Shown piece by piece: positions 1-8,479 of a stretch of 12,835 nt of DNA. Numbering within the stretch: the first letter of the stretch is position 1; the number at the start of each line of letters is the position of its first letter. The DNA comes from Acanthamoeba lenticulata. Taxonomy: Eukaryota; Discosea; Longamoebia; Acanthamoebidae. Below the pieces are notes generated by a model. The model was not told the DNA's origin, made no database searches, and saw only the letters and a list, made by a program, of their open reading frames with translations. The stretch is from positions 1 to 12,835 of the forward strand of contig NAVB01001433.1 of the NCBI GenBank assembly GCA_002179805.1, in the 5' to 3' direction. The position numbers and the translations under genes are program-made.

Positions 1-3000
1 CAAACCCCTTTCCCTTCCCTCCACCACCAATAATTGAAGATAGAACGATTTTGGGAACAGGAATTCTTTGGAGGGGGAGCGAGCCCCTACCTTGTCTGTT
101 GCTGTTGGTGAGGGCGATGTCGGCGCCTCCCTCCTTGAGGTCGTGGGTCTGCATGACGCCATAGGCCTCGTACGAGATCTGGAAGTTCTGCATGAATGTG
201 TTCTCCACGTCGCCCTCAAACTCCAGCAGTTTCTTCAATCCCTGCGCCAAGCCCTACGACAGAGAGAGAGAGAGAGAGAGACACCGCCACCGCTGCGGTT
301 AATTCTTTCCTCCTTCTTCCTTCCACTTCTTCTTCTTCTTCTTCTTCATGGTTGTTCAAAGAGAGGATGGCGGGGAGAGAGAGAGAGTGAGACGAAAAGG
401 AGGAGGGAGGCATTTGGGGGCTGTACGGGGTTGAGGTCCTTGAGGTCGTCGAGGGTGGGCTCCAGCCCCACAAGCTTCTTGTACACAACGAACGGGAAGT
501 GGAGATCCAGGATGATCCCGTTGTAGATGGCCAGCCCCAGGATCTGCCCATCCCCCCCCCAACCGATCCGCACGTGTTGCAAGCAAGTGAGTACGCAACA
601 TCACACACGCACACACACCCGGGGGGGGAGGGGAGAAAAGAGAGAGAGAGAGAGAATGGGGGAAGGGAGCCCTCACAATGCCGATGAGCTTGAACTCGTC
701 GAAATCGGTGGAGACGGGGTTGAACCAGGAGGTGCGGGCCTCCTCGCTGTAGGTGAACATGCCGTACTTGGCGTCCAATATTTGCCGCAGGATCAACTGT
801 TGGCCACGCCCACGCCACATTAACAACAGAAGCAGCAGCAGCAGCAGGAGTATGAATAGATCACCCTTTGGTGTGATGTTGATGTTGCGTGCGTATGTGT
901 GTGTGTGTGTGTTGGGGAAGAGGGGGAGAAGACGCACCTGAAAAAGCTCTTTTTGGACACCGCCCTCATCGATGGCCTCCTCGCCCACAAAGTGCACTCG
1001 GAGCTCCTTTTTCAGGTCGGCGGGGTCGTGGCGCTGAATCTGGAGCGGACACACCAACAAAAAAAAAATTGACGTTATTGACGTGGAAAAAACATTACAT
1101 AAATAAAAATAAAATAAAAAAAGGGTTCCAGCTGAAGGGGGGTTCGAACGGCGGAGAGGGTGTCTTGGATGAGGTGCTCCCGTCGAATCTTGAAGATGAG
1201 AGCTGGAGCGCTGACCATGCCAGTAAAGATGGTGCGGCGGAGGGCCTCCTGGCGCCGGTGGTGCTGCTCGACGATGGACTCGTACTGCAGGATCTTGCTC
1301 TTGGTCCCCGCGTCAAACACGAACGAGTAGTTGCAGAAGGAGAACTGGCCCATGCCGTCGATCCACCGCATAAAGTCCTCCTGCGCTCCGAAAAGAAGAA
1401 GAAAAGAACAAAAGAGGGAGAAGGGGGGGGGTCGTTAGTGGCCTGCCTGCCGGGCGCGCCAACCGAGGCACCGGTGAGGAGGATGAGGAGGATGAGGAGG
1501 ATGAGGAGGGAGGGAGGGAGAAAGGAGGGACGGACCTTGAGGTCGATGCTCTCATTGATGGCGTCGTTGTAGAACTCGGGGTAGTTGAGTTGGTCTTTGT
1601 TGGGAAGTCGCTCGTTGGCGGTGTAGAGGAGCTGCAGGATGCGGACTGCTGCTGGAATGTAGTCGTCGTTGTGGAGGGAAAAGAGGTGGGGCGCCGCCAA
1701 AATACGGAGGGTGATGTACTGCTGCACGATGCCCAGGAAGGTGCGCATGCGATCGGCACTCATCTGGGACCACCAGCTCACGAGCACCTCTTTGGAGGGC
1801 TCCGGCAACAACGAGATCGCCCGGATAAGAGGCCCCAGGATGGTCTTGTGGTACTCCAAATCCAACAGCATCGGGCTCTGCGCCACGCACACGCACACAC
1901 ACGCACCAAAAAGGACGTGCCGCCAGCGCCACTTAGGGGAAGAATAAAGATACCAAAGAGAAAAAGGGGGAAAAAAAAGAGAGTCAACTGGGCGCGTGGA
2001 GGGACTCACCTGCAGCAGGACCACCACTTGCCGAAGGTTTTCCGGCTGAGAAAGACGCGGCGCGGCCACTTTGAGGCTGGTCACGAGTCGCTCGAATGCG
2101 CTGGCCAGCACGTTACGCACGTTACCGGGCTGCGCATGCCCCGGGGGAGGGGGGCAGAGGGCACATCCACAAATGAGCCAGCCACGCACAGGATCCATAT
2201 CGGCATGAGGAAGGAGTCCAGCTGGAGGGGGGCGGGGAGGAGGATACCATGAGTTCAACTTCCGCGAAAAATTCAGCTACCGCATTTTCGTCGAGCCCTG
2301 TTGGCGCGCGCACGTGATAGACATACACACACCAGCACACGCACGCAAACACATGCATTGATAGAAACCCCCGTATGGGGGTTTATGTCGCCATCAGTGA
2401 GCTGGCTGTGGTAACCCGCCGCAACCACCAAACGGGAGCCACTCATGAGGCGTATCACCGACAAGAAGATGGGGAGATGGGGTGCCTGAGCTTTCCGGCG
2501 TGGCGGCAACGGCACAGTCCCCCGTCTGCCCTCATCCACCCCAATCACCCAAACACACAAAACAACAACAACAACAACACGGAGAAAGAGGGAGAGGAAC
2601 ACACACACACGTCATCATCAGATAACAAGAAGAGATGCGGTGGGCACATTCGTTCTCTCTTTCTCTCTCTCTCTCTCTCTCAGTGTAACACCGGCACTGG
2701 GCTGCCTACGCCAGGCCGCTGCTGTGCGCACAAGAGGGAAAGGCACCTTCAAAAAACTCGAGTTCAAGTACTCTGGCTCGGAAAAGATCAGACCCATGGT
2801 GCGGATGATGGGTGTGTAGTCACTGGTGCGCTTGGCGCTGTCCACGAGCTCTCGCATCTTGTGGATGCTGAGGTGTGGAGTCTTGAGCGGAGGAGGGCAC
2901 AAATGCTCGCTGCTGAAGGCCAGTTTAAGCGCCAGTGCAGCAGCTTGGTTGGGATTCATTGGCCCCACAGCTGGCCATACAAAACAACAGATCAGATCTG

Positions 3001-3294
3001 AACAACAGAGGCCATGGGCAAAAAGCTTCCACAAGAGGACGACCCAAACCTGAAGCGCAGTGAGCATTCTTGCAGGTCGAATTGCCACAACCTGCCGTCA
3101 GCTGCATGAAGTATCTGCAGGTGACAAGACACAGTGAGCCACCTGCCACGTGGGCACAGTTTGATGGAACACAACGGGGTGGGAGGGAAAAAGCACCGCT
3201 GCACATTGTCCTTGAAATTAGTCTGCTGCTGGGGTGCAGGCGTAGGATTGTCTGTCACGACGTCCATTCTGGACGCGTCGGTGGGTGCCTCCAT
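1..3294 (-). CDS. UBE3A: UBE3A/E6AP-type HECT E3 ubiquitin ligase with AZUL domain (3' end outside window)
   Basis: It would transfer ubiquitin from an E2, via a catalytic cysteine, to substrates. Exons by GT-AG signals and phase: 3294-3197, 3114-3050, 2970-2747, an unresolved exon within about 2560-2330, then 2297-2248, 2221-2186, 2129-2010, 1877-1536, 1380-1150, 1039-938, 796-677, 543-427 and 253-91. The last donor is at 90, and its partner exon lies beyond the left edge. Residues 34-79 form an AZUL zinc finger ([14 protein letters not shown]) with all four expected cysteines: C42, C47, C52 and C79. A helical middle part ([20 protein letters not shown]) precedes the HECT N-lobe, which has NPADLKK-like [55 protein letters not shown] and [13 protein letters not shown]. 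The C-lobe and catalytic Cys are not in the window. The ATG at 3294 has A at -3 and G at +4. The AZUL plus HECT pairing is specific to UBE3A, so the family call is firm. The weak point is the linker exon. Confidence 0.93.
261..281. repeat. (AG)10 microsatellite forming a (CU)n polypyrimidine tract
   Basis: It is a perfect AG dinucleotide run on the plus strand. In the HECT pre-mRNA it reads as (CU)10 and ends about seven bases before the TAG acceptor of the exon starting at 253. It therefore sits exactly where a polypyrimidine tract is expected. Confidence 0.9.
639..655. repeat. (AG)8 microsatellite in a HECT-gene intron
   Basis: It is an AG run inside the intron 676-544, close to its donor, reading (CU)n in the transcript. 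CA repeats (about 602-618) and a G8 run lie next to it in the same intron. Confidence 0.85.
1476..1508. repeat. GAGGAGGAT minisatellite in a HECT-gene intron
   Basis: It consists of more than three tandem copies of a 9-bp GA-rich unit, followed by GGGA repeats, just inside the donor at 1535 of the intron 1535-1381. It reads as ATCCTCCTC in the transcript. Confidence 0.85.
2222..2247 (-). other. Putative 26-nt intron in the HECT ligase gene
   Basis: On the minus strand the segment starts GTATCC, is almost wholly pyrimidine, and ends CTCCAG. Removing it joins AEVELM to [12 protein letters not shown] in phase 0. Reading through it shifts the frame. The joined peptide continues into PGNV and resembles the AFLNALVYLSPNV segment of animal UBE3A as I remember it, which argues that the 36-nt exon at 2221-2186 is real. 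A donor at 2259 would make the intron 38 nt, but it deletes four residues from a helix that aligns better when kept. Confidence 0.6.
2298..2746 (-). other. Intron region of the HECT gene holding one unresolved linker exon
   Basis: Upstream coding ends in phase 0 at 2747 ([12 protein letters not shown]) and downstream coding resumes at 2297 two bases into a codon ([11 protein letters not shown]). An exon of length 3n+1 must therefore lie between. Two candidates satisfy both phases. One begins after CCACAGCCAG near 2405 (reads [16 protein letters not shown]) and ends before a GTGT donor near 2350. The other begins after GGGCAG near 2535 (reads [18 protein letters not shown]) and ends before GTGGTT near 2430. 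This stretch corresponds to the variable linker of UBE3A, so homology does not choose between them. The rest holds a (CT)10 tract (2661-2682), (AAC)n (2561-2579) and CA/TG repeats. Confidence 0.55.
2660..2682. repeat. (CT)10 microsatellite, (GA)n in the HECT transcript
   Basis: It is a perfect CT run on the plus strand inside the long intron region after the exon ending at 2747. In the pre-mRNA it reads (GA)n, complementary to the (CU)n tracts at 261-281 and 639-655 of the same gene. Confidence 0.9.
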
Positions 3295-3541
3295 CTTTTT
3301 CTTATTGGAAGAAGCTCGAGGGATGAGGAGGAGGTGATGCGAGAGGATGAGGAAAAGCGTAACAAGAAATGGCAAGGGGGGTTGCCGAAGGCGACTAGAT
3401 CTTAATAATTTTTCTAGGTTTATTCAGTTTCTGCGGCTTTTTCTACTTCAACATGGGAATTTCCAGTCACCGACGAGAACACACGACGCCACCACGGCGG
3501 TGTACGCTCGGGGGAGGAGCTGATCAGGAAGGCGCGGACGG
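3295..3541. promoter_or_regulatory. HECT-gene 5' region and TPX2 3' region
   Basis: This 247-bp spacer lies between the TPX2 stop codon (3542) and the HECT-gene ATG (3294), both on the minus strand. It should hold the TPX2 3' UTR and the HECT promoter and leader. A purine-rich plus-strand stretch at about 3295-3375 would give the HECT gene a pyrimidine-rich leader. I see no open reading frame of note. Confidence 0.5.
3419..3424 (-). terminator. Candidate AATAAA polyadenylation signal for TPX2
   Basis: TTTATT on the plus strand reads AATAAA in the TPX2 transcript, about 117 nt after the stop codon. It is in an AT-rich patch that stands out from the GC-rich surroundings. The canonical hexamer is the only evidence. 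Confidence 0.5.
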
Positions 3542-5055
3542 CTAAGCGCGGTCTCCAAGCCGACGCCGCTTGGTGTGGAGACAGGGCGAGGCTGGCTCGG
3601 TGAGAGCCTTGCCAGACGGGAGGGCCTGCATGGGATGGTAGATCGAGAGAGGAATTGGTCGCGGCTTGTGGACGAGTTGCCTCCGTAGCCGTCGCACTTC
3701 CTTCTGTTCCTCACGCTCGCGCGCCAGCTGTGCCAATCGCTTGGCCTCCGCCTCGGCCGCTTCCTTGGCGCGCAGCTTTTCATCGAAGGCAGCTCGCTGT
3801 GCGGCCCGCGAATCCGACTGAAGGTTGAACTCCTGGAGCTCGGTCAAGGGTCGTGTAGATGGCAGGGGCTTGAACGGCGCGCTCGTAGGGAGAGGCAGAG
3901 CCTTGAAATGGCGATTCTCCTTGTCTTGTTCGGCGACCTGGGCCAATGAGAGCTGAAGGAGGGTCACCTTCTCCGCGCCGCGCTCTTCAGTGCGAAGCGG
4001 GAAGGGCTGGGGCTCAGTCAGCGGGGCGGCCGCAGGTTGAGGCAGGAAGGGCTCCAAGCAGGGCAGAGGCCGCGCATTGAATCGTCGCAGCTCCTCCTCT
4101 CGCCGACGCTCCTCCTCCAGACGACGCGCAAGCTCTTCTTGCTTGAGCTGGCCGCGCTGATCCGTGTGCAGGGGATAGGGCTTGGGCTTGGTGCACGACA
4201 CTTTGGAGGGTAATGGCTGAAAGGCTTTCGTCTCAGGCAACGGTCGGGCACGGAACTGGCGCAGCGCTTCTTCTCGGCGTCGCTCGTCCTCGCGGGCGCG
4301 CTCAAGGCTCTCTTGGCTTTGCTTTCCCCGCTGTTCGGTCATTAGCTGGAATGGTCGCGGTGGATGACGACGCCGCTTCTTGTATCCCTCTTCGGCGGGA
4401 AGCTGGGCACTTGCGCCCGTGACTAGTGGTTTGTTGCTCTCCTCGTCCGCCGGGCAAATCCGCCTTTTCTTGCCCAACCGCGCGGTCGTATGAAGCATAG
4501 GCGACTGCGCTTGCCGGCAAGGACGCGGTTTAGAGCGTGCGACACCTCCTCCTTCCCCAATACCCAGATGGTGGTGAGTGCGTGGGCCAACGAACCTGTG
4601 GTTCTGTGGGGGCGCGTTTGGTGGAAACAAGGGTTGTGGTCGATGAGCCGTCGCGCACGTTGACGGGGAGAGGCCTGGCCGTGAACTGCATCCTACTCTC
4701 CAATTCTTGCTGTTCTCGCTCTTCCGGGGACAAGAATCTGGTTGTCCGATGGGCGATGAGATTAGGCCTGTGGGAGAGGGTAAAGGGTCAAGCAGCTACC
4801 TGGTCGGACGGGCACGCAGAGCCGTTGCAAAATTGAACTCCTTTGGTTGAGTTAACGCCTTCAACGGCTTCACAGACGCGGTAGCGTAAACATCCAGGCT
4901 AGATCTAATAGTCTGCGATTGTTGTGTTAATCAACCACCCACAGAGGCGACGACACAGCAACATGTACCCGTGGATCGATACCGCGCTTCCGCTTACGTT
5001 GATCATCAAAGCTGTGGTAGTTCCCATCGCTGAGCGAGGAGTGATTATAATCCAT
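3542..5055 (-). CDS. TPX2: TPX2 spindle-assembly / microtubule-nucleation factor
   Basis: TPX2 is the Ran-regulated factor that nucleates and bundles spindle microtubules and activates Aurora A. Exons: 5055-4969, 4912-4800, 4767-4596 and 4504-3542, joined in phases 0, 2 and 0, giving 444 aa. Seen in order: a short acidic/aromatic N-terminus; KRKRKR-like basic cluster (20-24); KEFNFATALRARP; PNLIAHR and SPMLHTTAR motifs with F-T-ARPLP; and then three tandem modules at about 174-222, 232-283 and 290-340 (PF-L-T-x-RG, charged helix, F-ARPLP). A long charged helix follows (about 355-397), with the RRLRRQLVHKPRPI signature (395-408) and a C-terminal LTEPASPCLHTKRRR tail. The same signature ends animal TPX2. 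Human TPX2 is about 747 aa, so this form is compact. The ATG at 5055 is the first in this frame after the upstream gene's end; no upstream exon is evident. The 32-nt second intron is unusual. Confidence 0.92.
4768..4799 (-). other. Putative 32-nt intron in TPX2
   Basis: The exon before it ends CGACCAG and the insert begins GTAGCT, has a pyrimidine-rich second half, and ends CCCACAG. Unspliced, the frame meets TAG immediately. Spliced, it gives ARPTR-PNLIAHRTTRFLSPEE in phase 2. A 62-nt alternative using the next AG (exon from 4737) keeps the frame but deletes PNLIAHRTTR, which matches the P-x-L-x-T-x-x-R motif of TPX2 proteins. Confidence 0.7.
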
Positions 5056-5257
5056 TAGTGAGACTTCTTTCAAGAGGATGGCCTTCGAAGGTGCTGCCGG
5101 CGCGACAAAAGGGGGTTGAAACAAATCTAACAACTCAACACCAACGCACCAACTGTGGGGTGGTGTTTTGGCGCGCAGCGGAAAGTAACGGCTACTTGCG
5201 CATGCCGCACATACCGTCAATTTATTATTCTTTTTATTTTGCTGCTTGCGGGTCGTT
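5056..5257. promoter_or_regulatory. DDX52 3' region and TPX2 promoter/leader
   Basis: This 202-bp spacer lies between the DDX52 stop codon (5258) and the TPX2 ATG (5055). Both genes are on the minus strand. The right part has two overlapping AT-rich AATAAA hexamers. The left part must hold the TPX2 promoter and leader. No further exon with a usable ATG was found. Confidence 0.5.
5221..5238 (-). terminator. Candidate polyadenylation signals (two AATAAA) for DDX52
   Basis: TTTATT occurs at 5221-5226 and 5233-5238 on the plus strand. It reads AATAAA twice in the DDX52 transcript, about 20 and 32 nt after the TGA at 5258. The patch is sharply AT-rich. Confidence 0.6.
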
Positions 5258-7178
5258 TCACTCAGCCTGTGCGGCAGCAGAAGCCTGGCGGAGCCGCTTG
5301 ACCTTCTTGATCTTTTCCTTGCGGAGCTTCCTGCCCTGCTTGAGGTCGTATGAAGAGACCGTTTCGATATGCTTACGTTCGATGGGCCGTCTGGCAATCT
5401 CCTTCCGCTTCGACCTCCTGCAGAGAGCAATGCCGCAGGCAGACACCAGCAGTGAGGACCAGCAAGAGCTCTCAAAAGAAACCAGAAGAGCAGCGGTCCC
5501 CACACGTGTGGGGATGGCGGTATACGTACGGCGCCTTCTCGATGTTGAGGATCCAATCAGGTACATCACACCCAGAGTTCTTCATGATGTTAGCAATCGA
5601 GCGGATCATGACCACGTCTTCTTCCGTGAAGAATGTAATCGACTCGCCCGACCTTCCGGCACGGCCCGTACGACCTGTCATGGTGACGCCCCCCCCCCCC
5701 AAGGGTGAGATGGTTCATGGAGAGGATTTTTCTCTATCTTCTCTTAAATCACGGCATGCATCGACCCACGACTCGGGTTGATGGGAATGGGGAAGATATG
5801 TACCGATTCGGTGAATGTACTCCTGCGTGGTTTGCGGGAAGTCGTAGTTGATGACGCTGGCCACGCCTCGGAAGTCGATACCTCGAGCCATGAGATCCGT
5901 GCAGATCAAGAACCAAATGGCCCCGGATCTGAAGTTCTTGATAATGGCGTCTCTCTGTGGTGGCGTTCATGCAGCAGCAGCAGCAGCAGCAGCACGGCCG
6001 CAAGTGAGTGGTGCGGTGCCCCCCGGCCCTCCCCGCAATGGGTCTCGTCCCATCCATCCATGAAATGGAGACAGGCGTTCACGAGGGGGAAGGGGAGGAC
6101 GCACCTGGGCCTGTGTCCGCTCCGAGTGAATGACATCCACCTTGAGGCTCTCGTAGATCAGCTCGCGGAACAGCTCCTGGGCGCGCTCCTTCGACTGCAC
6201 GAAGATGAGGACGGGCGGCTTGATGCCCTGCTCGTCCGCGACCACCATCCGCAGCAATCCATGGATTGGGGCCAGGACAAAGAGGAACGGCGTTGGTGGG
6301 CCATTTGGTGTGATTTCGTGGGAGAGAGTGGTGCGGGGAGGGGAGGGGGGGGGGAAGGAGCGCGCCCGAGTGAGACTCGTGAATGTTCATGACGCGGGGG
6401 CAGGAGGATGAACGGTCGCTGTGCGTCGCACCTGGGTGATCATCTGCCGGAGCATGAGGAGCTTGCCTTCCTCGCGCCCGACGAACTCGAGGCGCTGCTT
6501 GATGGTCGTAGTGGCCGCATCGCGTGCGCCAATGGTGAGGTGGATGGGGTCGCGAAGGAAAGTGCGCGCGAGATCCTCGACGATGGGCGACATCGTGGCG
6601 CTCCACAACGATCGCTGCACGCTCTGATTGGTGCAGGCCGCGATGATCTCGTCCATCTGCTCCATGAAGCCCATGTCCAGCAACTTGTCGGCCTCGTCAA
6701 GGACGAGATGCTGCACACTGCGCCAGCGTGATCGCAGCATGCGGATTCATGAGTGTTGTTCTTGCTCTTGTTGTTGTTGTTGTTGTTCTTGTTGTTGGTT
6801 CATAGTTTTTTGTGCTGTGGGGGAGGGGGGGGGGCAGCACAGCAGGTACCTGTCGAGCTTGAGGGCGGCATTGCGGAGGAGGTGGACGAGGCGCATAGGC
6901 GTGGTGACCAAGATGTCGAACCGGGTCGAGCTCGAGAAGTTGTTCTCAGTGGCGTTGGCCTTGGTGAGCACGCACACGCGGAACTCCTTACCCTTGGCCA
7001 GCTTGCGGATCTCGCGGTAGATCTGCTGTGCCAACTCGCGCGTGGGCGACACCACCACGGCGCGGAAGCCCACCTTCTCCGGCTGCTTGAGCTTGCTCAA
7101 GATGGGCAATACATACGCCGCCGTCTTGCCCGAACCTGCGCACCAACCAATTCAACTGGATCAGCTCTCGTGGTCTCG

Positions 7179-7210
<32 letters not shown>

Positions 7211-8479
7211 CTTCCCCGCCTCCCTCCACAAAACGCCTGGATGGGGGTGGTGGGTGGGCCAGGTGGTGAAGGCGCACCGGTGGGAGCGATGGCCATGAGC
7301 TCCCGTCCGTGGAGGAGGATCGGGATGGCCTGCATCTGGATCGGGGTGGGGCCTGTGTAGCCGGCCGCCTCGATGTTGCGCAACAGATAGGCCCGCATGC
7401 TACTCTCGAGCTCGGCAAAGGACGTGATAGGCGCCGGCACATCACCGCCCTTGACGCGGATCTTGTGTGCGTGGCGAAGGCTGTTGACCTGGTGGTGGTT
7501 TGTGTGTGTGTGTCCCACCCATGCCCACGCGGGTGAGCGACATTGTGCGCATGAAGCAGCCTCCTCTCTCTCTCTCTCTCTCTCTCCGGTGAGGAGACAC
7601 TGGAGACACACCCCCCGCGGCCGGTGGGAACGAGAAGGGAGGGAGGGAGGGAGGGAGGGGGGGCAAGAGTCGCGCGCGCGCTTGGTGTGGGATGGTGGTG
7701 GTGGGGGGGGGGGCGAGAACACGAGAGAGAAAGGGAAAAAGAAGAAATACCCGCTCCCGCTCGTGCTGCTGCTCACTGGAGAGAGCAGGCGGCGTGCCCT
7801 TGCCCTTACCCTTGCCTTTGCCCTTCTGTTTGCTGGTGGCGGCAGAGCTGCCCTTGGTTCCGCTCTTGCTGAACAAAGCCAACTCGACATGCTCCTCCTC
7901 CTTCTCCTCCTCACTTTTCTGGTCGCTTTCCTCGTCCTCGCTGACGTCCTCGTGCGCGCCGTCGCTATCGACATCCTCGCGCGGACCATCGCCTTTGTCG
8001 GAAGCATCAAGCTCCTCCAAGGAGGCGCTTTGCCTCCGCTTTTTGCGACCTCCGGCGTCGTCGCCGGCCTTCCCGCTCGGTTGCTCGTTTCGCTTTCGCT
8101 TTTGCTTAAGGGTCTGTTGTTGCTCAACGCGTTCCTGCCAGCACTCGTGTGCATGAGCAGATCTGTGGTGGTGGTGGTGGTGGTTTGTGGGCACGCCAGC
8201 CAGGAGGCAGTGCTGACCTACCTTCTTTTTCTTCTGTGTGCCAAAGAAGTCCAAACTGGAAGCGGGCGTCACCTGCGTTCGCGGACTTCCGACAACCACG
8301 TCCGTGGCACTCTGCACAAACAGCAAGAAAGGCAGGAAGGAAGGTGAGTAGAACAAGTGGTTGCGAGCGGGAGCGTTGCGAGGACAAAGCACCTTGAAGA
8401 AATCAATGTCCTCTGCAAACTTCTTTTTGTCAAATCGCACACCACCACCAAGTTGGCGGAAGACATCAACGGAATCCAT
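5258..8479 (-). CDS. DDX52: DEAD-box ATP-dependent RNA helicase DDX52/Rok1
   Basis: This nucleolar helicase acts in small-subunit rRNA processing (Rok1 in yeast). Ten exons: 8479-8393, 8311-8222, 8134-7751, 7488-7278, 7135-6850, 6717-6432, 6227-6105, 5954-5804, 5674-5530, 5417-5258; all phases agree, giving 640 aa. The N-terminus [17 protein letters not shown] and the LDFFGTQKK box are typical of DDX52. A basic/acidic disordered region follows (70-140) with five KG dipeptides (163-172). Helicase motifs are complete: Q motif [11 protein letters not shown] (233-243), APTGSGKT (255-262), [18 protein letters not shown] (360-363), SAT (392-394), [16 protein letters not shown] and [11 protein letters not shown] (537-547). 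The tail is lysine/arginine rich. Human DDX52 is about 599 aa, so the size fits. The Walker A motif is split by an intron carrying a CAG repeat. Family call is near certain. Confidence 0.97.
5689..5700. repeat. C12 homopolymer in a DDX52 intron
   Basis: It is a run of twelve C on the plus strand (G in the transcript), about 14 nt from the acceptor of the exon starting at 5674. Similar C/G runs of 8-12 nt recur in other introns of this window and in no exon I could parse. Confidence 0.85.
5971..5994. repeat. (GCA)8 triplet repeat in DDX52 intron 7
   Basis: There are eight perfect GCA units on the plus strand, reading (CUG)n in the transcript, 17 nt before the exon at 5954. It is complementary to the (CAG)n tract in intron 4 of the same transcript. 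Confidence 0.95.
6768..6786. repeat. (TTG)n repeat in DDX52 intron 5
   Basis: This is an imperfect TTG/TTC triplet tract, reading CAA-rich in the transcript, inside intron 6849-6718. A C/G-rich run sits at its donor side. Confidence 0.8.
7181..7209. repeat. (CTG)9 triplet repeat in DDX52 intron 4
   Basis: There are nine perfect CTG units on the plus strand, reading (CAG)n in the transcript, within the intron 7277-7136 that splits the Walker A codon. Confidence 0.95.
7562..7660. repeat. CT and GGGA microsatellite cluster in DDX52 intron 3
   Basis: (CT)n at 7562-7587 and (GGGA)n at about 7636-7660 lie in the longest intron (7750-7489, 262 nt), with G-rich and GCGC stretches after them. The acceptor region carries a (GT)n tract (about 7500-7512), read as CA repeats in the transcript. 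Confidence 0.85.

Noticed and set aside
889..1572. Plus-strand open frame of 227 codons over the HECT gene
   Set aside because: It is antisense to two HECT exons and crosses microsatellite introns; no recognisable domain and no splice logic of its own.
2130..2247. A single 118-nt intron replacing the 26-nt intron, the 36-nt exon and the 56-nt intron
   Set aside because: It keeps phase and is a fair alternative, but it deletes [11 protein letters not shown], which matches a conserved UBE3A segment running into PGNV.
3295..3375. In-frame N-terminal extension of the HECT ligase with a signal-peptide-like start
   Set aside because: The extension begins at a TTG codon, not ATG. The ATG at 3294 has a good context, and a secretory signal makes no sense for an E3 ligase. 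It is more likely the 5' leader.
4738..4799. A 62-nt TPX2 intron using the AG at 4738 instead of the 32-nt intron
   Set aside because: It is in frame but removes PNLIAHRTTR, a match to the recurrent TPX2 motif. It is kept only as the fallback.
3295..5257. HECT ligase, TPX2 and DDX52 as a co-transcribed unit because they share a strand
   Set aside because: Each has its own spacer, and two have AATAAA signals in it. Same-strand order alone does not support an operon in such a genome.
7562..7660. Repeat clusters as a possible CRISPR array or mobile element
   Set aside because: They are simple CT and GGGA slippage tracts inside an intron, with no unique spacers, terminal inverted repeats or transposase frame.
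6988..8154. Long minus-strand open frames spanning DDX52 exons 3-5
   Set aside because: They read through introns full of repeats. The helicase motifs lie in several frames that only splicing unites.
7397..8347. Long plus-strand open frame (316 codons) opposite DDX52
   Set aside because: It runs antisense across DDX52 exons 2-4 and repeat-rich introns, and its translation is low-complexity with no domain. It is a by-product of GC-rich coding on the other strand.
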